Part shown: positions 55,068 to 64,000 of the stretch, in pieces | How the letters are laid out: each line of letters opens with the position of its first letter | Position numbering within the stretch: the stretch's first letter is position 1 | Source: Streptomyces cucumeris | GTDB taxonomy: Bacteria > Actinomycetota > Actinomycetes > Streptomycetales > Streptomycetaceae | Direction: 5' to 3' | Length of the DNA stretch: 64,000 bases | Assembly (NCBI RefSeq): GCF_024295805.1 | Contig: NZ_JANCLX010000037.1 | Span: 30,656 to 94,655, forward strand | The notes under the pieces: generated by a model | Database searches by the model: none | What the model was told of the DNA's origin: nothing | The model's input: only the letters and a program-made list of their open reading frames with translations | Position numbers and translations under genes: made by a program

Positions 55068-58000
55068 GCCTCGATCCACCTTTCGATCGCGTCCGCGGTA
55101 TCCGCCGCGGCGGCATCGATCAGGGCGAAGTGGTCGGCGTCGACCTCGACGTGGTCGTCGGTGGTCTGCCAGCGCGGTCCGTCCGGCGCCACCGTGCCGC
55201 CGAGCGGCCGGGCCGCCCGGACCATCAGGGTCCTGGCCGACACCGGCTCCGGCCGGTGGCCGGTGAACAGGGGCAGGTAGCCGCCCATGGACAGCCAGCT
55301 CGCATCGTCGATGGAGACCGCGCGCCGCTCCTGGGTGAGGATCTCCTCCAGCATGGAGGCGAACACCCGGCCCGTCGCGTCCTCATCGCCTTCCTCGCCC
55401 TCGTCGCCGTCGAGCGCCAGTGTGTCGATCATGGCGACTCCGGCGAGCGCGGCCCCGGAGGACTCCAGACGCTCGGCCAGCGAACGTGCCACCACACCGC
55501 CCATCGAGTAGCCGACCAGGACGAACGGAGCGTCACCCACGGCCGCGCGGATCGCCCCCTCCAGGACCTCCACGGCCGTCTCCCGGGACCTCGGGGAGAG
55601 TCCGGTTCCGAAGCCCGGCAGGGAGCAGACGTGGACGTCCCGCACTCCCTCGAACCGGTCGGCCAGGCGCATGAACTGTTCCTGGCCCGAGCCGACCACA
55701 TACACATAGGACGGTACGCAGACGACCTTCACCCGGCCCGGTCCGGAGGCCAGCTGCGCCAGACGGCCGTCCCCGTCGGGCAGTTCGGCGGCCGAGGAGA
55801 ACACCGGCCTGGTGTGCGCGGCGTCCAGCAGCCTCCGCAGCGCCTCCGGCAGGGTCCCGTCCCCGGCGGCCTGCCGGAGCCGCAGGCTGATCGTCTCCCC
55901 GGCGGCCTCGGGTGCTCCGGTGTCCGGTGCTCCCGAGCCGACCCGCTTGAGCAGCTGCCGGGCGATCTCGGCCGGGGTCGGGTGCTCGAACACGAAGGAG
56001 ACGGGCAGCCGCAGACCGGTGGCCTGTGAGAGCCGGTTGCGCAGGCCCACCGCGCTCATCGAGTCCATGCCGAGCTCCTTGAGCCTGCGCTCGACATCGA
56101 TCGTGTCGTCGGCGTCGTGGCCGAGCACAGCCGCGACATGGGCCGTGACGAGCTCCAGTACGACCCGTTCGCGGTCCGCCTCGGAGACGTCCGCGAGCCG
56201 CTGGGCCAGCGACCCGCCGCCCGTCTCGCGCGGTGCGGGCAGCCGGACCAGTCCGCGCAGCAGCGCGGGCAGCGTGCGCTCCTGGGCCTGGGTCCGCAGC
56301 GCCGCCGGGTCGAGCTGGACCGGGGCCAGCAGGGCGGCGTCCGTGGCGAGGGCCTGGTCGAACAGCGCCAGCGCGCGCTCGGCGGACAGTCCGGTGGTCC
56401 CGGGGGACACGGTGTCGCCCTCCCACGGGCCCCACGCCAGCGCGGTTCCCGTGAGGCCGGCCGCGCGGCGCCCGCGCACCAGCGCTTCGGCGGCCGCGTC
56501 GGCCGCCGGGTCCTGGGCCGTGCCGCCACCGAGGGAGGCGAACGAGGAGAACACCACGAAGGCGGTGAGGCCGGTCCGTTCGGTCAGCGTGTGCAGCCGC
56601 CGGCCCAGCTCAAGGCCCTCGGGCTCGCCACCGGTGTGCACGACGGCAGCCAGGGGCCGCTCCAGGGACCCGATCACCTCGGCCAGCCGGTCGGGGCCGC
56701 AGGTCTCGACACGCGCCCGCGCGCCGAGCTCCGCCAGCTCCGCGACCAGCGCGTCCGCGGCGTCACCGGACGGGCCCAGCAACAGCAGCTCGCGCACACC
56801 GTGGTGGGTGGCCAGATGACGGGCCAGCGACGCGCCCACGGCGGTCGTCCCACCGGTGATCAGCACGGGGCCGCCGGAGTCCGCCCACCGGGGTCCGCCG
56901 GTGGCACCGGCCGGGACCAGCGCCAGCCGGGGTGCCAGGAACTGGCCTGCCCGGATGGCGAGTTGGGGCTCGTCGGCACCGAGTACCGCGTCCCACGCGG
57001 GCCCGGTGTCCCCGTCCACCTCCACGTCCACATCCACGACGAGGAACCGGCCCGGGTGCGCGGACTGCGCGGCCCGCAGCACACCCCAGACGGCCGCCTG
57101 CGCCGGATCGGGGACCTCCCCGTCCCGGACCGCCACCGCGCGGCGGGTCGCCACGGCCAGCACCGCGTCACCGGCCGGACCGTGGTCCACCCAGCGCCGC
57201 ACCAGGGCCGTGGCCGCGTCGGCCGCGCCCCGCACCGCCGCGGGCTCCTCGCCGGCGGGTGTGCCGATCACCGTGAGGACGGCCTGCGGTACCGCGGCTC
57301 CCCCGGCCAGCGCCCGCTCCAGGTCGGCCAGATCGGTGTACCGCTCCGCCGCTCCCCCGGCCACCGCGCCCAGCGCGGCCAGCCGCACCGGGGCGGTGGC
57401 ACCCGGCTGGACCGCAGCCCAGTCGACGCGGTACAGCGAGCTCTGCCCGCGGCGCAGCTCCTCGAGATGGGCGGGATCGACGTCGTGGAAGGCCACCCGG
57501 TCCACACCGAGCACCAGCGCGCCGTCCTCGCCGAACACCTCCAGCCGCAGCGTGTCGCCGTCGGAGGTGAGGTGCGCACGGCCGGTGGTGGCACCGGTCG
57601 CGGCCAGCCGCACCCCGGACCAGGAGACCGGCAGCCTCGGCGTGTCCTGCTCCGTGAAGCCCGACTGGCCTGCGTGCAGCGCGGATTCGAACAGCGCCGG
57701 ATGCACACCGAAGTCCGCCCCGCCGATGTCCTCGGGCAGCGCGAGCTCGGCGTACAGCTCGCCGCCGGAGCGCCACAGCGCCCGTACTCCGTGCAGCGCC
57801 GGACCGCAGTCCAGACCGAGACCGGCCAGCGCGGCGTACAGCCCGTCCACCGGCACCGGTTCGGCCCCGGCCGGCGGCCACTGGCCCGACCGGCCCACGG
57901 CGGGCTCGGTGTCCGGCGCCAGCCACCCGGTGCAGTGGCGGGTGGATCCGGCGCGCTGGTCACCGTCCTGGCGCGAGTGGACCGCCACCGGGCGACGGCC

Positions 58001-61000
58001 GTCGGCGCCGGGGGCGCCCACGATCGCCTGGATCTGCAACGCGGCGCCGTCCGGCAGCAGCAGCGGCGCCTCGAACATCAGCTCGTCGAGCAGCGGCGCC
58101 CCGACCCCGCGGCCCGCTGCCAGCGCCAGTTCGACCAGCGTGGTGCTGGGGGCGACCGGCAGACCGAACGCGGCGTGGTCGCGCAGCCAGGGCTGGGACT
58201 CATGGGACAGCCTGCCGGTGAGCACCCACTCGTCCCGGTCGGCGAGCTGCATCCCCGCCGTGAGGACCGGGTGCTCGACCCGGCCGAGACCGGCGGCGGC
58301 CGGATCGCCCGCGGTGGTCCGGCTCACGCTCGGCCAGTACCGCTTGCGCTGGAAGGCGTACGTGGGCAGCGGCACCCGCCGGGCGCCGGAACCGGCGAAG
58401 CAGACGGCCCAGTCGACCTTCACCCCGGCGATATGCGCCTCGGCGAGGGAGAGCAGGAACCGTTTCATCCCGCCGTGGTGGCGCCGCAGCGAGCCGACGA
58501 CACCGACGCGGCTCGTACCGGTGGCGGCGACGGTCTCCTCCATCGCCACGCCCAGCACCGGGTGCGGGGACATCTCCAGGAAGCATCCGGTGCCGTGCTC
58601 GGTGAGCGCGCGGATCGCGGGCTCGAAGCCGACCGGGTTGCGCAGGTTGCCGTACCAGTACGCGGCGTCCATGGTGGCGGTGTCGACGAACGCGCCGAGC
58701 GAGGTGGAGTACAGCGGGACGTTCCCGCCGCGCGGCTCGACCGTGGCGAGCGCCTCCAGCATCTCGTCGCGGGCCACCTCCACATGCGGTGAGTGCGAGG
58801 CGAAGGTGGCCGGGACCCGCTTGGCCCGGATGTCCGCACGGTCGCAGCGCTCCACCAGGGTGGTGATCGCGTCCAGATCACCGGCGACGATGACCGCCGC
58901 CGGGCCGTTCACTGCCGCCACGGTGATCCGCCCGTCGTAGGGCGCGATCAACTCCTCGACCCGCTCCACCGGCACGGCGAGGGAGGCCAGGCAGCCGGTG
59001 TCCATCAGTCGTTCGTGGGCGATCCGGCTGCGGACGGCGATGATCCGGGACGCGTCGCGCAGCGACAGCCCACCGGCCACGTACGCGGCGGCGATCTCGC
59101 CCTGTGAGTGGCCGACCACCGCCGACGGCTCGACACCGTGGGAGCGCCACAGCGCCGCCAGACCCACCATCACCGCGAACAGCGCGGGCTGGACCACATC
59201 GACCCGCTTCAGGGAGGGCGCGTCCGGCACGCCCCGCAGCACGTCCTCCAGACGCCAGTCGACGAACTCCGAGAGCGCCGCGCCACAGGCGGCGATCTCG
59301 GCCGCGAACACCGGTGAGGTGTCCAGCAGTTCGACGGCCATGCCCTCCCACTGGGCACCCTGGCCCGGGAACACGAACACCGGTTTGGCGCCGGTGGTGG
59401 CGGGGCGGCCCTGAGCGGTCCGCTCGGTGACCTCACCGACGGCGAACGCGGCCAGCTCGCCGACCAGTTCCTCACGGTCGGCGGCCACCAGCACCGCGTG
59501 GTGCTCCAGCGCCGCGCGCGAGGTCAGCAGGGAGTGTCCGATGTCGAGCGGGGAGAGCCCGGGGTCGGCCACCAGATGCCGCCGCAGACGCTCGGCCTGG
59601 GCGCGTACGGCCGCCTCGGTGCGTGCGGAGAGCAGGACCGGGACGGCGGGAGCCACGGTCCCGGCCGCGGCGGCCGGGGTCTCGTCCGCGGCCGGCGCCT
59701 CCTCGACGATGATGTGCGCGTTGGTGCCGCTCACCCCGAACGACGACACGCCCGCGCGGCGGGGACGGCCGGTGCCGGTCCACTCCCGTGCCTCGGTGAG
59801 CAGCTCGACCTCGCCCGCCTCCCAGTCGATATGCGGGGAGGGCGCGTCCACGTGCAGGGTCCGCGGCAGCTGTCCGTGCCGCATCGCCATCACCATCTTG
59901 ATGAGTCCGGCGACACCGGACGCGCCCGAGGTGTGGCCGATGTTCGACTTGATGGAGCCCAGCCACAGCGGGTCCCCGTCGCGCTCCTGGCCGTAGGTGG
60001 CGAGCAGCGCATGGGCCTCGATCGGGTCACCGAGGACGGTGCCGGTGCCATGGCCCTCGACCGCGTCCACCTCGGACGGTGAAAGGCCGGCGTTCGCCAG
60101 CGCCTGACGGATCACCCGCTCCTGGGAGGGACCGTGGGGCGCGGTCAGGCCATTGCTCGCACCGTCCTGGTTGATGGCGGTTCCCCGGATCAGTCCGAGG
60201 ATCTTCCGTCCGTTGCGCTTGGCGTCCGACAGCCGCTCCAGCACCACCAGACCCAGACCGTCGGAGAAACCCGTCCCGTCGGCCGACGCCGCGTACGCAC
60301 GGCAGCGGCCGTCCGGGGAGTTGGCACCCTGGCGGCTGAACTCGGTCATGGTGATCGGCGTCGTCATGAACGTGACGCCGCCCGCCAGCGCGAGCGAGCA
60401 CTCGCCCGCGCGCAGCGCCTGCGCCGCCATGTGCAGCGCGACACCGGAGGAGGAGCAGGCCGTCTCCACCGACACCGCGGGGCCTTCCAGCCCCAGGGTG
60501 TAGGCGATACGGCCGGACGCGACGCTCGACATGGTGCCGGTGACGCGGTAGCCCTCGTACTCGGCGGGCACGAGCATGCTGTAGTCGGAGCCGGTGATGC
60601 CGACGAAGACGCCGGTGTCGGTGCCGCGCAGGGAGGTCGGGTCGATCCCGGCGTGCTCCAGGGTCTCCCAGGAGGTCTCCAGCAGCAGTCGCTGCTGCGG
60701 GTCCATGGCCACGGCCTCGCGCGGACTGATGCCGAAGAACTCGGCGTCGAAGTCGCCCATGCCGGTGAGGAACCCACCGCCGGAGGAGGAGGTCGTACCG
60801 ACCCGCTCACCGTCCGGGCTGTACAGCGTCTCCAGGTCCCAGCCCCGGTCGGCCGGCAGCGGACCGATCACATCACGGCCCTCGGCCACCAGCTGCCAGA
60901 GGTCGTCGGCGGAGGTGACACCGCCGGGGTAACGGCAGCCGATGCCGACGATGGCCAGCGGCTCGTCCACCGCCCCGCGCCGCTTCCGCGCGGCCGGAAG

Positions 61001-64000
61001 GTCCGCCTGCGCCGGGCCGTCGACGTGCTGGAGCAGCAGCCGGGTGACGGCCTCGGGGGTGGGGTGGTCGAAGACGACGGTGGCGGGCAGCGCCACCCCG
61101 GTGCTCCGGGAGAGCCGGTTGCGCAGTTCGACCGCGCTGACGGAGTCGAAGCCGAGCTCCTTGAAGGCCCGTTCACCGTCCACCTCGTCGGCGGAGTCAT
61201 GGCCCAGCACGGAGGCGACCTGCGCCCGCACCAGTTCGAGCACCACACCGTGACGCTCCGCCTCCGCCACTCCGTCCAGACGCCGCGCCAGGGTGCCGCC
61301 GGACGCGGCACGCCGGGCGGGGACCCGGACGAGGCCACGCAGAACGGCGGGCAGCAGTCCGGCACGGGCCTGTTCGCGCAGCACGGCCGGGTCCAGTTCG
61401 ACCGGGGCCAGCAGCGGTGCGTCCTCGGCGAGACCGCGGTCGAACAGGTCGAGTCCGAGCTCGGTGGTCAGCGGCAGGATTCCGGCCTGCGCGACGAGCA
61501 TGGGGTCGGCCGCACCGGTTTCGTCGATGCCGCGGCCGTCGGCCCAGAAGCCCCAGGCGAGCGTGGTGCCGGGGAGTCCGGCCGAACGCCGGGCGCTCAC
61601 CAGCGCCGCCAGGGCCGCGTCCGCCGCCGAAGTGGCCGCCTGGCCCGGGATACCGACGAGCCCCTCGAAGGCGGAGAACGTCACGAACGCGGAGAGGTCC
61701 GCGTCCGCGGTCAGTTCGTGAAGCTGCCATGCAGTGTCCACGGTGGCCCGCAGCACCGTCTCCAGACGTTCCTCGGAGAGGTTCTCGATCAGACCCGCGT
61801 CGGGCACCACCGCGGTGTGCACGACGGCCGTCAGCGGGTGCTCCAGGGAGCCCAGCAGCGCGGCCAGTTGGGCGCGGTCGGTGACGTCGCAGGGCACCAC
61901 GCGCACCCGGGCGCCGAGGTACACCAGCTCGGCGGTCAGCCTGTCGGCCTGACCGCCGGGGGCGGCCACCACCAGGTGGCGGGCCCCGTGGTGGGTGACG
62001 AGACGCTCGGCGAACGGGGCGCCGAAGCCACCGGTGAGCAGGACGGTGCCGTCGGGGTCCAGCGGCCGCGGGCGGTCCGCGGCCGCGCCGGACACCCGGA
62101 CCAGCCGGGGGGCCAGCGCCTTGCCCTCGCGTACGGCCACCTGCGGTTCACCGAGGCCGTGCAGCGCACCCCACTCCGGCTCCCCGTCGGCGTCCACCAC
62201 GTCCACCAGCTCGAAGCGGCCGGGGCGTTCGGACTGCGCGGCGCGGAGGACACCCCATACCGCCGCCTGCGCGGCGTCGGGAGCCTCGTCCGCGACGGCC
62301 ACCGCGCCACGGGTGACCACGGTCAGCGTGGCCTCGCCCAGCGATTCGGCGGCCAGCCAGCGCCGCACCAGGGTCGCGGCCCGCACGGCGGCCTCGCGCA
62401 CCGCCACGGGCGTCTGACCGGCGGGGGTGTCGATCGTGGTCAGCACCGTCTGCGGGACGGGTGCCCCCTCCGCGACGGCGGCTTCGAGCGCGGCGAGGTC
62501 GTGGTGACGCTCGGCCGCCCCGCCGACCTCGCCCAGCGCGGCCAGCCGGACCGGCTTGGCCGTACCGGCCGTGACGGGCGTCCAGTCCAGCCGGAACAGC
62601 GCGTTCTGACCACGGCGCAGCTCCCCGAACCGGGCCGGGTCGGCGGCCCGTAGGACGATCCGGTCGATATGTGCCACGGGCGCACCCTCGGCGTCGAAGA
62701 CGTCGAGCCGCACCGCGCCCTCGCCGAGCGGGACGATCCGCGTACGGGCCCGCGCGACCTTGTCGCCCACGAGCCGCACACCCGACCAGGTCACCACCGA
62801 CGGTGCCTTGTCGGCGGCGGGCCGGGGCGCGGTGTGCAGCGCGGACTCCAGCAGGGCGGGGTGGAGGGCGAAGCCGCCGGGCTCGGTGCCGTCGGGCAGC
62901 GCGAGTTCGGCGTACACCTCACCGTCGACGGTCCACGCCGACTGCGCGCACTGGAGCAGCGGGCCGCAGTCGAGGCCGAGTTCGGCCAGGGTGGTGTACA
63001 GGGTGTCCACCGACATCGCCGCTGCCTCGGCGGGCGGCCACTCGCCCAGCCGGGCGGAGCGGGGCTCGGCGTCGGGGGCGATACGGCCGCGCGCGTGCAG
63101 GACGGGGTCGGCGGACTGCTCGTCGTCGTCCGTCCGCGAGTAGACGGCCACCTCACGGCGGCCGTCGGCGTCGGCCCGGCCGAGCGTGATCTGCACCGGT
63201 ACGTCGGCGTCGTCGGCGAGGGCGAGCGGGGCGTCGAGGGTGAGTTCCTCGACCAGGTCGCAGCCCACGTGGCGGGCCGCGGACAGGACCAGTTCCATCA
63301 GCGCGGCGCCGGGGAGGGTGACCGTGCCGAACAGCGCGTGGTCACGGGTCCACGGCTGTCCCTGCTGGGAGACCCGGCCGGTGAGGACCCACTCGTCGCG
63401 GTCGCCCACCCGCACGGCGGCGGCGAGGACGGGGTGTTCGACCCGGCCGAGACCGGCCGCCGTGGCATCGGCGAGACCGGTGGCGTCCAGCCAGTAGCGC
63501 TTGTGCTGGAAGGCGTAGGTGGGCAGCGGGACGCGGCGGGCACCGGAGTCGGCGAAGCAGGCCGCCCAGTCGGTCTTCACGCCCGCGGTGTGCGCCTCGC
63601 CCAGCGAGAGCAGGAAGCGGGCGAGACCGCCTTCGTCACGGCGCAGCGAGCCGACCACACCAACGCGGCCCGCCGGGCCGTGGGCGGTGACGGTCTGCTC
63701 CACGGCCATGGCGAGCACGGGGTGCGGGGACATCTCCAGGAAGCACCCGGTGCCGTGGTCGATGAGCGCGCGGACGGCGGGTTCGAAGCCGACCTGACCG
63801 CGCAGATTCCGGTACCAGTACCCGGCGTCCATGGTGGCGGTGTCCAGGAAACCACCCGTGACGGTCGAGTAGAACGGCACACTCCCCGCCATCGGAGCCA
63901 CAGGAGCCAGCGCAGCCAGCAGCTCCGCCTCGATGGCCTCCACCTGCGCCGAATGCGAGGCATAGTCCACCTTGACCCGGCGCGCCCGCACCCCATCACG
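55064..64000 (-). CDS. Type I PKS, terminal modules with thioesterase (5' end beyond window)
   Basis: The frame is open to the window edge, so the N-terminus is missing and about 2979 residues are visible. The penultimate module shows the end of an AT with YASH (near 63960), a DH (62830-63450) and a KR (61530-62070). Its ACP Ser codon is at 61142-61144. The final module has KS (Cys codon 60456-60458), AT (GHSQGE; FASH at 58793-58804), DH, KR, ACP (Ser 56060-56062) and TE (GYSMGG, Ser 55505-55507). Both DHs keep the HxxxGxxxxP pattern but have Glu for the catalytic Asp (codons 62846-62848 and 57686-57688). Both KRs have lost the glycine-rich cofactor loop and the Tyr-Asn catalytic pair. The TE should release the chain. 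The stop overlaps the MFS start. Confidence 0.94.
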   Translation of the reverse strand, partial: RDGVRARRVKVDYASHSAQVEAIEAELLAALAPVAPMAGSVPFYSTVTGGFLDTATMDAGYWYRNLRGQVGFEPAVRALIDHGTGCFLEMSPHPVLAMAVEQTVTAHGPAGRVGVVGSLRRDEGGLARFLLSLGEAHTAGVKTDWAACFADSGARRVPLPTYAFQHKRYWLDATGLADATAAGLGRVEHPVLAAAVRVGDRDEWVLTGRVSQQGQPWTRDHALFGTVTLPGAALMELVLSAARHVGCDLVEELTLDAPLALADDADVPVQITLGRADADGRREVAVYSRTDDDEQSADPVLHARGRIAPDAEPRSARLGEWPPAEAAAMSVDTLYTTLAELGLDCGPLLQCAQSAWTVDGEVYAELALPDGTEPGGFALHPALLESALHTAPRPAADKAPSVVTWSGVRLVGDKVARARTRIVPLGEGAVRLDVFDAEGAPVAHIDRIVLRAADPARFGELRRGQNALFRLDWTPVTAGTAKPVRLAALGEVGGAAERHHDLAALEAAVAEGAPVPQTVLTTIDTPAGQTPVAVREAAVRAATLVRRWLAAESLGEATLTVVTRGAVAVADEAPDAAQAAVWGVLRAAQSERPGRFELVDVVDADGEPEWGALHGLGEPQVAVREGKALAPRLVRVSGAAADRPRPLDPDGTVLLTGGFGAPFAERLVTHHGARHLVVAAPGGQADRLTAELVYLGARVRVVPCDVTDRAQLAALLGSLEHPLTAVVHTAVVPDAGLIENLSEERLETVLRATVDTAWQLHELTADADLSAFVTFSAFEGLVGIPGQAATSAADAALAALVSARRSAGLPGTTLAWGFWADGRGIDETGAADPMLVAQAGILPLTTELGLDLFDRGLAEDAPLLAPVELDPAVLREQARAGLLPAVLRGLVRVPARRAASGGTLARRLDGVAEAERHGVVLELVRAQVASVLGHDSADEVDGERAFKELGFDSVSAVELRNRLSRSTGVALPATVVFDHPTPEAVTRLLLQHVDGPAQADLPAARKRRGAVDEPLAIVGIGCRYPGGVTSADDLWQLVAEGRDVIGPLPADRGWDLETLYSPDGERVGTTSSSGGGFLTGMGDFDAEFFGISPREAVAMDPQQRLLLETSWETLEHAGIDPTSLRGTDTGVFVGITGSDYSMLVPAEYEGYRVTGTMSSVASGRIAYTLGLEGPAVSVETACSSSGVALHMAAQALRAGECSLALAGGVTFMTTPITMTEFSRQGANSPDGRCRAYAASADGTGFSDGLGLVVLERLSDAKRNGRKILGLIRGTAINQDGASNGLTAPHGPSQERVIRQALANAGLSPSEVDAVEGHGTGTVLGDPIEAHALLATYGQERDGDPLWLGSIKSNIGHTSGASGVAGLIKMVMAMRHGQLPRTLHVDAPSPHIDWEAGEVELLTEAREWTGTGRPRRAGVSSFGVSGTNAHIIVEEAPAADETPAAAAGTVAPAVPVLLSARTEAAVRAQAERLRRHLVADPGLSPLDIGHSLLTSRAALEHHAVLVAADREELVGELAAFAVGEVTERTAQGRPATTGAKPVFVFPGQGAQWEGMAVELLDTSPVFAAEIAACGAALSEFVDWRLEDVLRGVPDAPSLKRVDVVQPALFAVMVGLAALWRSHGVEPSAVVGHSQGEIAAAYVAGGLSLRDASRIIAVRSRIAHERLMDTGCLASLAVPVERVEELIAPYDGRITVAAVNGPAAVIVAGDLDAITTLVERCDRADIRAKRVPATFASHSPHVEVARDEMLEALATVEPRGGNVPLYSTSLGAFVDTATMDAAYWYGNLRNPVGFEPAIRALTEHGTGCFLEMSPHPVLGVAMEETVAATGTSRVGVVGSLRRHHGGMKRFLLSLAEAHIAGVKVDWAVCFAGSGARRVPLPTYAFQRKRYWPSVSRTTAGDPAAAGLGRVEHPVLTAGMQLADRDEWVLTGRLSHESQPWLRDHAAFGLPVAPSTTLVELALAAGRGVGAPLLDELMFEAPLLLPDGAALQIQAIVGAPGADGRRPVAVHSRQDGDQRAGSTRHCTGWLAPDTEPAVGRSGQWPPAGAEPVPVDGLYAALAGLGLDCGPALHGVRALWRSGGELYAELALPEDIGGADFGVHPALFESALHAGQSGFTEQDTPRLPVSWSGVRLAATGATTGRAHLTSDGDTLRLEVFGEDGALVLGVDRVAFHDVDPAHLEELRRGQSSLYRVDWAAVQPGATAPVRLAALGAVAGGAAERYTDLADLERALAGGAAVPQAVLTVIGTPAGEEPAAVRGAADAATALVRRWVDHGPAGDAVLAVATRRAVAVRDGEVPDPAQAAVWGVLRAAQSAHPGRFLVVDVDVEVDGDTGPAWDAVLGADEPQLAIRAGQFLAPRLALVPAGATGGPRWADSGGPVLITGGTTAVGASLARHLATHHGVRELLLLGPSGDAADALVAELAELGARARVETCGPDRLAEVIGSLERPLAAVVHTGGEPEGLELGRRLHTLTERTGLTAFVVFSSFASLGGGTAQDPAADAAAEALVRGRRAAGLTGTALAWGPWEGDTVSPGTTGLSAERALALFDQALATDAALLAPVQLDPAALRTQAQERTLPALLRGLVRLPAPRETGGGSLAQRLADVSEADRERVVLELVTAHVAAVLGHDADDTIDVERRLKELGMDSMSAVGLRNRLSQATGLRLPVSFVFEHPTPAEIARQLLKRVGSGAPDTGAPEAAGETISLRLRQAAGDGTLPEALRRLLDAAHTRPVFSSAAELPDGDGRLAQLASGPGRVKVVCVPSYVYVVGSGQEQFMRLADRFEGVRDVHVCSLPGFGTGLSPRSRETAVEVLEGAIRAAVGDAPFVLVGYSMGGVVARSLAERLESSGAALAGVAMIDTLALDGDEGEEGDEDATGRVFASMLEEILTQERRAVSIDDASWLSMGGYLPLFTGHRPEPVSARTLMVRAARPLGGTVAPDGPRWQTTDDHVEVDADHFALIDAAAADTADAIERWIEA

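Noticed and set aside
53212..55116. 634-codon frame overlapping the MFS and P450 genes
   Set aside because: It is a shifted frame of real genes, with no independent motif.
60134..62653. 839-codon plus-strand frame opposite the terminal PKS
   Set aside because: Antisense shadow with no family motif.

Overview
The window is high-GC DNA with strong third-position GC bias, frequent GTG starts, 4-nt start/stop overlaps and actinobacterial gene families: a 481-residue GAPDH, FurA/KatG, LamG-anchored regulators, Tat-exported proteins and modular type I PKS. It is most consistent with a Streptomyces chromosome, probably an arm region that mixes metabolic genes with a natural-product cluster. I saw no tRNA, rRNA, CRISPR array, insertion sequence or attachment site.

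Layout. 1-2.4 kb: end of an FAD-linked oxidase, a diacylglycerol-kinase-like protein and an SRPBCC protein. 2.45-3.47 kb: two adjacent decayed genes, a maleylpyruvate-isomerase-like remnant and a NarL-type histidine kinase with a frameshift and an internal deletion. 3.5-7 kb: a beta-carbonic anhydrase/SulP transporter operon (probable bicarbonate uptake) and a divergent PLP deaminase. 7.2-9.2 kb: a sigma-like/zinc-finger/membrane/LamG fusion. 9.2-17.4 kb: a carbohydrate or polyol locus made of a zinc alcohol dehydrogenase divergent from a DeoR regulator, lipoprotein, two permeases, 2-hydroxyacid dehydrogenase and FGGY kinase. It has no ATPase of its own, and an antisense DeoR-like remnant lies inside it. 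17.6-25.2 kb: RsbW-like ATPase, LysE exporter, GAPDH, a Tat-secreted barrel protein, an ABC-2 exporter, a GT1 glycosyltransferase and a Fur regulator. 25.6-41.0 kb: KatG, a cyclotransferase-like protein, an MFS pump, two convergent secreted glycosidases with an operator-like inverted repeat upstream, a DUF418 protein, a phospholipase D/cardiolipin-synthase-like protein, and an uncharacterised pair (65-aa protein plus an alpha-toroid-like 586-aa protein).

41.2-64 kb holds the left part of a type I polyketide cluster, almost entirely on the minus strand. In transcription order it has a PKS ending in two modules and a thioesterase (its start lies beyond the window), an MFS exporter, a P450, a DUF2867 protein, a second PKS carrying a KSQ loading module plus module 1, and an acyl-CoA dehydrogenase. 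A convergent methyltransferase marks the edge. The loading AT has methylmalonyl-type motifs, so a propionyl starter is predicted. Module 1 looks malonyl-specific with active DH and B-type KR. Both terminal modules keep DH-KR architecture but the KRs have lost their cofactor and catalytic residues, so the chain should end as an unreduced beta,delta-diketo thioester, a typical pyrone precursor. The gene order is not collinear with assembly.

Product names come from motif recognition by eye. No database search was possible.
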